Positions 1 through 11,700 of a stretch of 64,000 bases of DNA are shown piece by piece. Made by a program: the position numbers and the translations under genes. The stretch lies in contig OW203761.1 of assembly GCA_934045905.1 (NCBI GenBank), positions 30,740,964 through 30,804,963 of the forward strand, written 5' to 3'. The first letter of the stretch is position 1, and the number at the start of each line of letters is the position of its first letter. The stretch comes from Leuctra nigra. Taxonomy: Eukaryota; Arthropoda; Insecta; Plecoptera; Leuctridae. Under the pieces are notes generated by a model that worked only from the letters and a program-made list of their open reading frames with translations, had not been told where the DNA came from and did not search any database.

Positions 1-489
1 TAAATAATACGGTAATATTCTGATGAGTTTATTGACAGCAACGTTTCGACCGACTTGTATCAGTCTTCCTCAGGCTTATGAATGACAGATTAAACAATAC
101 ATAAAATAATAAAATGGATTCTGAAAGCTTTCACGATTATAATAATTTATATATAATAATCGATAATAGGAAGTAGTTCATATGTAAGCCGCATAAATGA
201 GTGCTACAGTAAGGATATTCTCAAAATCAAAATTTGACAAACATATTATTTTATTAAATTAAAATATGTTTCATGTGTATGACAAGTGTTATTATTGAAA
301 ATTGAAAAATAATAGGTAGTTGAAAAAAGATTATAAAAATTTAATAATTTTAATTTCTGATGAGAAGCTCTTAATGTTGATTTGATACAACCTAGGATGG
401 CAATTAGTACATAAATATGTTATGACATGTGTTACTTATTAAAAATTTAAAAAAAATTGGTTGAAAAATATTAAAATAATAAAATAAAT

Positions 490-568
490 GTATGAAAATT
501 TTCACATGACTGTGAAAATTTTCATGAAAATTTTCATTTCACTGAAAATTTTCAATGAAAATTTTTCA
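490..568. repeat. Array of the palindrome TGAAAATTTTCA
   Basis: About five exact or near copies of the 12-bp self-complementary unit TGAAAATTTTCA lie within 80 bp, partly spaced and partly adjacent. No gene lies nearby. The rest of 1-600 shows no feature I can name. Confidence 0.7.
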
Positions 569-599
569 CGTTGCCAACACTACCTGTCAGTAATGAAGT

Positions 600-861
600 A
601 TCGAAATGAATGTTTTCCAGTGCCAATTGAATTGAATCTGATTTGCTACATTTACCAGGGTGGTTAAAATGAATAAATTCAAGTTTCGATGAAAAGCATA
701 TCTAGGTACTTTTATGTTGATTTAGTGATCATATTTCATCGTATTGATTGTATTCAATATGGATGTATGTGTTTTCTGTGCGTTGTGTACGCATTTCCAG
801 TTCGAGAATTTGCATGTACCCGTGCTCGATCATCATCGCGTTACACTGAGCTTTTTCCTAG
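600..861 (+). mobile_element. 3' part of Helitron-like element, family 2
   Basis: It matches 43825-44072 closely and ends in CTAG at 858-861. It is preceded by the motif ACGCGTTACACTGAGC seen at every family-2 3' end. The 5' part is not recognisable. Confidence 0.55.
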
Positions 862-864
862 TAC

Positions 865-1009
865 TAGAATGTCCAACTACCTATCTATCTAGAAATCAGT
901 TTTTTGAAAAAATGTTAAACCTCAGTAAAATTCAAAACTCAAAAATAGCATGGAAATCGTCATGATTTTAATGGCCTAGATAAGACTATATGTGTTAAAA
1001 AGAGGAATC
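865..1009 (+). mobile_element. Repeat K, left piece of an interrupted copy
   Basis: It is nearly identical to 3953-4085 (AGAATGTCCAAC...GTTAAAAA.AGGAAT). The copy resumes at about 3535 (AACTACAATATCTCAAAATC) after the insertion of element L. It is the outermost layer of a nest ending at about 3660. Confidence 0.7.
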
Positions 1010-1350
1010 TATGACGGCCGGGTAGTGAGTTTCACCTTGAAGTTTTTTCATCGATTTTTATCAATATCTTAATTTACCAATGTAATTGTTAACAAAATAA
1101 GGCTTTGTACGCGTCTTCAGAACTGTTCAATGAAAATAATTTCATAGCTTGGAATGGTTTATTTGATTTACTTTGTCCTACAGATGTTTAGTGCCCGAAA
1201 ATTAGTAAAATTATGGTACCTACCTACTAAACATCTTTTGGACTAAATACAACTAATAACTTGTTCCAAAATATGAAATTATTTTCATTGAACTGTTCTG
1301 AATACTCGTACAAAGCCCTATTTTGTTTACAATTACATCAGGTAAAAGAT

Positions 1351-1737
1351 ACCATAAAAAACACTTCCTGTAAAAATACCAGCCAAGTCTCTTCAACTAA
1401 AAAAAAACAATATTAAATCTAAAAATTCTGCACTGAAAAGTAGTGATATCAAAAAATGAGCCAAGTCAAAACTTTATTTGAAAATCAAAAAATACTTGGT
1501 GCATCGTGTACTATGTAAATAGTTTAGAAGTATAGTCAAGATATAAAATATACATATAATATACCTATAATGCCCTAAAAACGATGCGCCAAGTATTTTT
1601 TGATTTTCAAATAAAGTTTTGACTTGGCTCATTTTTTGATATCACTACTTTTCAGTGCAGAATTTTTAGATTTCATATTGTTTTTTTTAGTTGAAGAGAC
1701 TTATCTGGTATTTTTACACGAAGTGTTTTTTATGGGG
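1351..1737. repeat. 5' inverted-repeat hairpin of copy A
   Basis: Arms of about 150-165 bp (AATACCAGCCAAGTCTCTTC ... its complement) are separated by a loop of about 60 bp. The same hairpin heads copies B, C and D. Confidence 0.85.
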
Positions 1738-2992
1738 ATATCACTCCTTTTTTTAGTTTATTCTTAAAATTTGTGACACAAATCGAATGAACAATTTCTA
1801 AATCATGTAAAAAAATCGCCATTTCCAATTTGGTTATTAGTAATGAAAATCTGCTATATATTTGCTTAAATGGTCTTTCATGAAGAATAGCAAAGGTATC
1901 ATTCCAATCGGTCAACCCAGTTCCACTTCGGTTTTCACCGAAAAAAAACACTTCGGTTTTCAACATGGCTGCGCTGAACTTACTGCACTGCCACATAGAA
2001 TTTATATCTTCAATTAATGTGTAAGCTTACTGAATATGTATACATTGTGTGGAATGGGGATTAAAATAATTTTTCAATTTGAATGACGTCATTTCCAGGC
2101 TCAAAATATTAAAAATCTAGTTTGACTGTTCCTATTCCATAGATATGGCCTTCCGAATCGTTTAGCGCTAGATTCGTACCGATCAGTCTACCAGGTTTCG
2201 AGATACGACGATTCTTCAGGTCTCAAAATGGCGGCTGAAATCTCTGACCCCTTGAATTTTAATTTAAACATGATTACATCTTATTATAAGCTGTCTCAAA
2301 TAGTATTTATTGTATCAAAATGTAAATTTGTGAGATTTTTAAAATGTGTGACGTCATGTTTGGTTTCGGTATGAGAAACTGCAAATATTATTGATGATAA
2401 TACATCAAGTTGACCGTCTAAATTGTTTGGCGCTGGTTTCGTTCAAATCTAATTAGCCGTTATTAAGATATGATATCACTTCCGGTTTCAAAATGGCGGC
2501 TTCCGATTGGTTTTATAACAAGTCACATGAGACGTCAAAAGTACATGTACATAACATTAATATCAAAATAATCGGATCAACCTTTGTCGCCGAAATGCTA
2601 ATCGATGTATTTCAAATGTCATTACGTCATTTCCGGTTTCGTTAACATAATGTTTAGTCTTTTGCTAATGATAATCCATATACTTGACCGTCCGAATCGT
2701 TTGGCGCTATTTTTTCTCCAATCGGTTTAGCCGTTGTTGAGATATGACGTCACTTCCGGTTTCAAAATGGCGGCACAAAAATGTCATGGGGTGAAGGTTA
2801 AATCAGACGCCAAAAGTGCACACGTGGAAAAAATGTGAGATCAATCGGTTCAGCCGTTTATGCTGTGGCCTGTTTACCGGATTTTAGCTCCAGCCTACTA
2901 CTACTACTACTGAGATTATATTTATTACTGATGATTATGAAAACCGCCCTAAAACACGATTTTCACGGCCTTCTAGCTTGCAAAGGGCGTAA

Positions 2993-3250
2993 CCCAACGT
3001 CTATACAATACTCTCTTATAAAGGTTGATCCGAACGAGGGATTTCAGTGTTCGGAAGTATTCGGCTTTTCCCACTTCGTGACGTCAACACAGCCGGCAAC
3101 TGCTTGATAGTCTGTATGCGCTGGCATGTGATTTAGATAGAAATGTCCTACTCCATGACGTCACAGAGTAGGACAAAGCCAAATACTTCCGAGTACTGAA
3201 ATCCCTCGATCGGTTCAACCTTTAGAAGAGAGTATTGTATAGACGTTGGG
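2993..3250 (+). mobile_element. MITE M, copy 1 (5-bp target duplication)
   Basis: TIRs begin CCCAACGTCTATA and span about 80 bp per side. It is flanked by CGTAA on both sides (2988-2992, 3251-3255). The uninterrupted sequence in copy B (near 17210, opposite strand) has one CGTAA. Confidence 0.85.
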
Positions 3251-3667
3251 CGTAACCTATTGTTCCCAAATTTGGTATATGTTGTAGGGTAGGCCATAGC
3301 TCGAAATTAAGATATTTCGCAACAATGTGAGATTTCCCAATGTTAAGATCCAGTAGGCCGAAAATGCCACTTTGATGCTTAAAGTAATAAAAGTGGGTTG
3401 CTCCAGCCTTTTTAAATGAGAGTGTGCGCGCGCCGTACGACTTGGCTGGCGTGGAGCGACCGCTCCACTAGATTAATAAAAATCGATTAAAAAACTCTTC
3501 AAGGCCACGCTCACTACTCAGCCCTCTTAAAACTACAATATCTCAAAATCTTGACCCGAGAAGTTGTTCATATTTTACAGAACCCTGTAAACAGTGATTA
3601 TTATTACCTAGAGTGCCAAAAATAAGATCATATTTTGGAAGATGTGACCTAACACCTTAAATAAACC

Positions 3668-4230
3668 TTAAGGTAGAACCTTCGATTGATAATATACAAA
3701 AATATTTTTTCTTGAAAATACAAGTTTAAAAAACGTTTTCCTACATTTAAACTATATTTAAGACTTTAAGTATAAAAGAATCATAAAATGTAATTTAACT
3801 TGCAACTCCTATCTTATAGCGAGGTTTCAATTTATTGCCTTCTGAGAATGAACAAAACTGTAACACAGGAGGTATAAGGGAAATCATTTAGTTTTTGGTT
3901 GATAACTTTTAAAATAGCACATGTTGGTATTGTTTTAAATTTTTTTCCTAATAGAATGTCCAACTATCGATCTAGAAATCAGTTTTTTGAAAAAAAACGT
4001 TAAACCTCAGTAAAATTCAAAACTCAAAAATAGCATGGAAATCGTCATGATTTTAATGGCCTAGGTAAGACTACACGTTAAAAATAGGAATTTATAACTA
4101 CAATATCTCAAAATCTAGGCACGAGAAGTTGTTCATATTTCACAACTTATCGTGTAAACAGTGATTATTGATACCTCTGCCAAAAATAAGCTCATTTGGA
4201 AGATGTGACTTAATCGTTGAGCCCCCTTAA
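3668..4230 (+). mobile_element. Repeat K, fuller copy
   Basis: Runs from TTAAGGTAGAACC to about GTTGAGCCCCCTTAA. It shares long blocks with 865-1009, 3535-3660 and 42437-42970. Ends are approximate. Confidence 0.6.
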
Positions 4231-5385
4231 CATTTGAATGAATACACTTTTAAAGTGACATGATTGGTTGGTTGATGGACGGAGCTAACTTCTCATTCGC
4301 TGACGCATTTCATGTATGCATCATTCCTTGTTCATACAGGTGTAGGTAACCTATTATTTTAAATGTGCTGATTTCTTAGGTAGATAATGTTTTGATTTCG
4401 GGGGCTGATTTCTGAGGCTACTTATGCCCTTGCCCTCCCTCGAATTCGCGGTCTCGTCAGGCTGGCATTCCCCCTCGAGACACATGTGTCACATCCCCCC
4501 AAATCGGGTCCCCGTGCTTTCACACTGGCACCATTGCTTGATTCCCGCAGCCCGGTGCCTTCTTTGGTGGAATTCTCCCTATGACCTCGTTTAATTTCAA
4601 CAAAATAATTTAATAGTAATACTAAATCTTAATAATGACCAAATTACAATATTGATGCGCTATTAAACAGTATTACTGTGTAGGTAACTAAACTTGCCAA
4701 GATTTTTCTGTCAAATCAGCTGAGAGCAAGGGCACTGGCTCAAGTCTAGAACTACTGAGCCAACTTGCTCCGTAATTAATAAATTATTGCCCCAATATGA
4801 AAAATATGTGTCCCATGAAAAACATTAAATTCATTCTATTGCAAAAGATGTTACCAGTTGCCCAATGATAATAATTTAATTAATATTATATTGATTTGCA
4901 TATCAGTTAGTCAATAAAATGGAAATAAGTAGTAATTCTAATTATTTTGCTACACTGCGTTTCACATTTAGCAGGTAAGATATTTTGAATACGTGTATCG
5001 GTTATCAGCATCTAGAGTAAAAAGCTTTTTGATGTATTGTTCTCATTTTTTTATCAGTTATTTATTGGGGTTGGCCATCATTGGCATGCACAGTGGACAT
5101 TGAAAGAAGTGGTCAGTGTCTGCAATCGCACCCCATTGGTCTGCTTTATAAACCCCAACTTTTTATAGTGGTCCTCGACTTGCATACCTAAGCACATGTG
5201 CAGTCGGTTTAGTGACTTCCTTGCATTCCAGTCATGGTTATGTCCGGAGGAGGCATTCTTCAGGCGTTACCTGGAAGCACTGTCTCCCCCAATAAATCTC
5301 CACTGTAATATTCAAACCCAGTGATAGGGATTATGTGCTCACTTGCATTGCTGTTCCATTATGACCAGGGGCCATTTAGATCTGA
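4231..5385. other. Unassigned intergenic stretch
   Basis: No gene was found. A GC-rich patch (about 4420-4580) and a patch at 5060-5300 look like decayed coding sequence of an unknown repeat, but I could not read a family-specific motif. Confidence 0.4.
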
Positions 5386-5388
5386 ACC

Positions 5389-5551
5389 AGGTGGCCAATT
5401 CTTGAGTTTTCACGTTTTGAAACCGTTTTTGTTAACACTGTTTAAAACGTAAATGAGTTGAAGGCTTAGCAATAGTTGTAAACTGTTTCAAGTTTTATAC
5501 AATTCAAACGTAATATGGTTTCAAAACGTGAATCTCAAGAATTGGCCTCCA
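5389..5551. mobile_element. MITE I, copy 1
   Basis: Inverted ends GGCCAATTCTTGAG ... CTCAAGAATTGGCC enclose paired TTTTGAAACCG and CGGTTTCAAAA-like arms. Related copies are at 23888-24048 and 56885-57773. It lies about 200 bp upstream of the oskar start. Confidence 0.75.
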
Positions 5552-5746
5552 GTGCTGGTTCGAATCTCACAGGTGGAAATATATTTTTTTTAGTTGATTA
5601 ATATAAATAGGCCCTATTTATCTCCCTATTAAACTATTCTTAATGGGAAATAAATTGCACTCGAGAATTAGATTTTGATTTTGAAACTATTTTAAAAGAC
5701 AATTTCTTAATTTACACTACTTTTTATGATTCTAGTGACATTGATC

Positions 5747-8700
5747 ATGGCAGCTTCCATGGATGCACAGCAAGCTGGATGCATCTCTGAAATGAAGGCT
5801 ATCATTGGTGCATGCAAAGGAGGACTGCCTTACCACCGATTAGAACGTATGTACATACTTACAACCTTGTTTCTTTTTTATTATTTATATTTTGCACCTA
5901 ATTATTTTTCAATTATTTAATTCTACTTTCATAACTGGAATTCATTGAGTTTAGTTTAATCAGATTCTACAAGATCAAGATGGAGTCTGTTGTTCTTAAT
6001 GTTACAGGTGACTTTAGGGAGACTATTGGCACTCGCATCGAGTATGTTCAATTTGGCTTTCCCACCTTGGCTGCTTTTCTCAGGAGTATTCCAGAGATAA
6101 GGCTTAATGGGGATACGCTAACAGTGTATGATCCTAAAGGCAAAATGGCACATATTACGGACATGGTCAGCAAGCAGAAGACAGTGAAAAAGAGGATGAA
6201 ACCTACATACCAGACGGGCAGGATGGGGGGTAATCGCTACTCTAGTGGGCCCAGGAAACCATCGTATGCACCACAGAGGAAGTCGTATGGAGGAGATGCT
6301 CCTCGATTCAATCAAGCATCTGCTGCTGCAAGGTTGGCTTCGAAACCTTTAATTTCTTCTGCTCCGAAACCCTACGTTTCTTCTGCACCAAAACCCTACG
6401 TTTCTTCTGCTCCGAAACCTTACGTTTCTTCTGCTCCGAACCCTTACGTTTCTTCTGCTCAGAAACCATTAATTTCCAATCCTCCGAAACCTTCAGTTCC
6501 TGCTGCTTCGTTTGGTCAGCGAACTAGGGATGGAGGAATGGTGTTGTCTTATCCACCTCGACCAAGCTATTCTAAAGGCAGGGGCGGTTCATCATTCACA
6601 TCCACACTCAAGAGCGTGGAGAAGAAAATGATTTCGGCAGCACTTGAAGAACAGGAGAATATACCTTGCACACAGAAAGATGAAGAAAAGTGGAGCAATA
6701 AGAAAGATATTTCTACGAGACACACCATGGGAGAGAGTAAATATGAATACTCTGAGGATGAGCAGACAGCTCGTTCTCCTGCACCTGCTGCTATTGTGAA
6801 CAAGCCTGTAACATCTTACTCTTCTTATACTGAACCTTCTTCAAGCCAGTTGAATAGTCACCAGATTGCACCGAAGATCAATGCCATGCCACTGAATGTT
6901 AAAACGCCTGTAGAAACTCCTGCACCTGCTTCGATTGTAAAGACGACTGTTACACCACTACTGGTACGTAATACCTAAAATTATATTAATTCTGTAGTAA
7001 GTGTGTGGTTTTCTTGGCAGTTGATTACCTATTAATTGATTTGATATTTTTAATGTAAAATTAGGTTCAATTACATTCTAAATATTATGCCTGAAAGTGA
7101 AGCTACTATTAAAGTTAAAATTTTACTTTATCCAGGAACAGCCATTATCTGTGATGGATTCCAACTTGCCTCCATTGTCGCATAGAGTTCCCGATAATGT
7201 CCAGTCAGAACAACCAACCCCTCGGTTGACCCCATCTCAGCGTTTGCAAAGGATTCGATCTCAGAATGCACGTGAAGGTAATTATTTTAATTGTCATATC
7301 ATATGAAACATAAGATTAAAAGCAATTAATACCCAATAAATTGAAAATATTTCAAAATAAATGCCAAAGTTGTCTTGTCTAATAATGAGTTTATTGTAAA
7401 ACCAATAACCATGAGTGGCCATTTATAACAGTAGTACATGTACAGTATCATCCTGTGTAGGTGAATGGAAGCTTCCTCGAGTGTTCCATACACAGTGTGG
7501 CATTCTTTTAAATATATGCAATATGCATTAGTATTTATAGAGAACTATAAGTGTCTATCAAAATGTGTACGGTGTTCAAAATTATAAATTTAGATTGAAA
7601 TTTAGATTTAGATAAATTTAGATTGTGAAGTGGGTCACAAGAATGGACAAGATCCGAAGTAAGAAGATAAGAAGTGAGCTGGGGGTAGAGGGATTGGGGT
7701 TTAAATTGGGCAGAGAGAGGCTTCGGTGGTTTGGCCACATGAAGAGGATGGGAACAGGGCGAGTGCCACGGCGGGTGTTTGAGTCGGCTACTTCGGGACC
7801 ACGTAGAGTAGGAAGACGAAGAGAGAGGTGGATTGGAGTTATTAAGGAGGATGTTTTGGAGAGAGGAGGAAGTTGAGTGAGTTGGATGCTGAAAGACAGT
7901 GGGAGGACAGAACAAGGTGGAGGCAATTTGTGAAACAATTGGAAGTGGAGGAGAAAGAAGAAGAAGAAAAAGAAGAAGACGACGAGGAGACGCCAGGCGT
8001 GGCCAGCCGGTCTCCAGTAGTCCTGCGGCCCTAGTGTTGGTGGGAACACCCACCCCCTGACCCATTAAATTGGAACCAGCGGATAGATGATTATTATTAT
8101 TATTATTGAAACGGAAAGTTGTCAATTAAATGCTCGTACCTACATAGGTACTAAAATAAATAGGCAATTACTCTTTTAAAGAAATTGTAAGTAAAAGAAC
8201 TTTATTATCTTAATTTTAACAACAAGGAAACAATATTATAATTATTATAAGTAAAATGTTGTTAACTGTTTATGATTTTATTGATGTGAAGAAAAGTACC
8301 ATTGTTGTTGTAGAGATTGAAAAAGCCTACATGCTTTGTCATATTGGACAACCAACAACAATGAAAAAGTTGTTTGGACTCTTCTTTTGATGCGACAGGA
8401 TAAAAAGTAGGGTGATATGAGTGTGGTTTTCAGAGGATAATTAGGTCTTTAGTTGATGAAGAAGAAAGAGGTACCTATGCCAAATTATTTCTCTCTAAAC
8501 TATTTTCTTTTATATAAAAGAAATCCTTGAAGAGTGTAATGTGCCTACTATTCAAGATATTAAAAGGCAGAACAAGAACCAAGAGTGCACAAACAGGAGA
8601 CGGCTATGTGAAACTACATAGGTACCGTCAAGGCAATATGCGAGAAATCGAATGAAATGTTCCCGAGTGATGAGTACAACATAATTTTATTGCTAAATTT

Positions 8701-11700
8701 AAATAGGTAGGACTATTATTAACCCTTTAACCAGTGAGTTAATTTGTAGGTAGGTAGAGTTAAAAATTCTATATCCTTTTTGCGATGTGTTAGGAAGCAT
8801 ATTTTTGTATTATAAGAAAATAAAGCTATCAAATATTAAACAAATTTTTAAAATTTCAAAAAAAAAAAATTTTAATTTTTTTTTTTCTCTGTATAAGTAG
8901 AATGTTAGCACGTACGAGATACGTGCATACCGGTTAAAGGGTTAAGAGATGTTGAATTCTGGCCGGAACGTAAATTCAATGGTTGTAATGTGTACCTAGG
9001 TAGTAGGTACCTAATGAAGTAGGTACCTAATAGAAAGATTATAGGTAAAATATCCGACCGAACGAGTTAGAGGTCCCGGGTTCGAGCCCCGGTTCGGTCG
9101 GATATTTTTCACCTCTCACATCCTTTCGTATCATCCTGACTCCATAGAAGGTTTTCACCTACATTCTCATTATAGGAAAGATAAAATTGTACTTGTACGC
9201 ATATAGTACCGGGCTTTACAACGGTCATTCTCACTTGACGTCTTGCATGTCAAGCCGGGTGACAAGTAGCATGAAGGCAGGCATGAAGGATATCTGTGTT
9301 TGAATTTCTTCAAAATGCTTCGTCACTCGCACGGAGTGTTTTTGTTCCCTACAAATGATGACTCGCATATTAGGAGCAAAGTTATGATAGTAAGCGATGA
9401 GGTTGTTGATAAAAATTCAATACACTTACCGAATTCTTTTCTTGCTTTTTCGATATTCATAACCGTTTGGCAAATATAGACATTCATGGTTTTTATTTAC
9501 CTCTAAAACCGCACCAAAACGCCCGATACCGGCAAGAAAAGTGTGGCCCCTCATAAAATGCAAAACAACTTTGTTCCGGTTAATATGTTAAGGACAACAC
9601 AAACATCTAATATTGACTTAATCATAGTCATCCCCTCAAAAATTGTAACTTATAATTCATTAAAATCAATTTCAAATGTCACTCGTGACAAAATCTCACT
9701 GAATAATGTCAATCTTCGTATCTGAGTTCAGGAATATCACGCTTTTCATTATTATAATCACCACAAAGAACTACATAATATTGTGCGATCTTAATCTAAT
9801 TAGTAATTACATTCTTTCAATGTGAGGGTTACGTTTCAGTTAAGCATCCATGTGAACAGTTAAGATTAAGAATGGAGTCAGCCACAAACTAGTTGGATCA
9901 TTCATTGTGGATCAATGAATCTGTTGACAATATGCACCTTTCTGATTTTTTTTTTTTTTTTACAGCTTTGCTTCCAACGCCAGTCCAGCTGCGCAATGAT
10001 AATTCACAGACTCGAAATGTTGTTGGCGCAAGGGATACGTTGACTGTGCAATTTGACAATTTGCATCTCGACTACCAATCTCATAACAACCAGGATGTGA
10101 CGCTAGAGTATGACAATGAGGATTACAATAACGAATACTCTGGGGTAAGATGATCTCTCAATTGGCTATGCCTAGCCTGACTCATTTGAAGAGCCTTGAA
10201 GTAAAACTCGACTTCTCCAAAAATATTATTTTGAGTTGGATACATATTACATACTAACTACGTACCTACTAATTATCAAAGGTTTTATTTCTCCATCTTG
10301 TACATGTAAAGGCTTGGCCACAATAGGGAAGTCTCATGAAATTTTATTCTAGTAAATTTCTATAAATAAACACAAATAATAATGACAAATACACTTATTA
10401 CCTATGAAATCTTAAATTTTCATTCATAAAAATCGAGTTCAAATATCATAGGATTTTTGGCGGGAAAAACGGCCTGTAACAAGAATCAGAACTGTGATGT
10501 CATTTCCAAGTCATTAACATTGTGTTGACATGGGGATTCCCTTGTTGCCATGGCAATATAGCAAACTGTGATGTCATTGCCAATTTTCCTGTTTTTAAAT
10601 GAGAGGAGATCTATCAAACTTTGTAAATTAATTACATGAGAACTATTTGTCCAACAACAAAAATAATACCACATCTGTGTTCAGCAACATCTCAACTTTC
10701 ATAAAATAAATATTATTCTGAATTCAAATCTTCACGAGACTTCCCTATTGTCGTAATGCTTAATGTTTAAGGTTTAGAGTTTCGTGTTTAATGTCTAATG
10801 TGTAAGGAGGGCCACAATAGGGTCTTATTTCAACTGCAGGAGCGCTAGTGTCTTGGTGAAATGCATGATATTTCCAGAGCCTTCCGAAGTTTTACCGGCT
10901 CTATTTCAAACAAAAGTCTAATGACAGCGTAGGTATGTAGGTTCCAATGTAGGTATTTATTAAAAATGGACCAAGAAGAATTTATTGACAACCTAATAAT
11001 TTTGCATTTTCAATGTTGTTGCAAGTTCTGGATTTCGCCACGGCGCGGCAGCAGTAGTAGAAAGTCGATTCTGATTGGCTTGTCGTAAGGTTTTTGTTGT
11101 AAGAAATGAATTTTATTCAAATCTTATACCACTGTGACTAAACACTAATCACTGTGGACCATCTCATAAACCCTATCATCCATTTCTGTTAGACTTTAAA
11201 CACTAAACCTTAAACATTTTACATTATGCATTACGACAATTGTGGCCTAGCCTTAACATAACAAGTAAAAACATTTTTCCCTTTCAAAACATGGATTGAA
11301 AAATGATAAGACCCAAGGCTGCCTATTATTAGTAACTGTTACTTAGTAAGGTACTAGGAAAGCGCTCTGTATAATGTGTTGACAAGCGAGCCTCTGAATT
11401 GCATGCGAATTAATAGGCTGCTGACAGACCTTGAAACTGATGAGTGATGATCAAAGAAGCAGTGATAAAAAATCTGAAATTTTTAAAATTAAATGTACAC
11501 ATTTTTCACGACGAGCATAACATGTGTTAGGATGACATCAATAACTATTGAAGTTCTTGACAAATTTGTAAAAATTGTTAAAACACCTAAAATGTTGGTC
11601 TCAATGGTCATGCAAAGCTTGAAACTCATTGGTCAAACGGTTAATTTTTTAATTTTCAAGAAATCACAAGATTCTGTTTAAAAACGATTACTAGACCCCT

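Larger units (their letters stand above)
1351..3471 (+). mobile_element. Helitron-like family-1 element, copy A
   Basis: Starts ACCATAAAAAACACTT and ends with the hairpin GTGGAGCG-AC-CGCTCCAC followed by TAG. The 5' 385 bp form an inverted-repeat hairpin. The middle is about 1.3 kb of degenerate repeats with TGACGTCACTTCCGGTTTC and AAAATGGCGGC motifs. The empty site (element L) shows no target duplication. No transposase or Rep/helicase ORF is seen. Element M is inserted at 2993. Confidence 0.75.
1012..3532 (+). mobile_element. TIR element L, interrupted by element A
   Basis: The pieces are 1012-1350 and 3472-3532. Together they match the uninterrupted copy at 51585-51962: left end GACGGC, right end GCCCTC, flanked on the right by TTAA. 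Its arms are long inverted repeats (CAATGAAAATAATTTCATAG region). Confidence 0.75.

Noticed and set aside
490..568. CRISPR array
   Set aside because: Eukaryotic DNA; the repeats are short palindromes with no uniform spacers.
5060..5300. Minus-strand frame with KADQWGAIADTDHFFQCPLC-like reading as a gene
   Set aside because: Broken by stops and frameshifts, no domain recognised; probably decayed repeat.
5980..6978. Open frame starting MESVVLNVTGDF as an independent gene start
   Set aside because: The bases before GTGACTTTAGG are an intron end (TTCTTAATGTTACAG). Joining 5846 to 6008 restores the LOTUS core RLERDFRETIG, so the Met at 5980 is intronic.
7535..8125. Minus-strand frames of 143 and 196 codons
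   Set aside because: Antisense shadows of the non-LTR retrotransposon C-terminus; low-complexity Pro/Leu/Ser composition.
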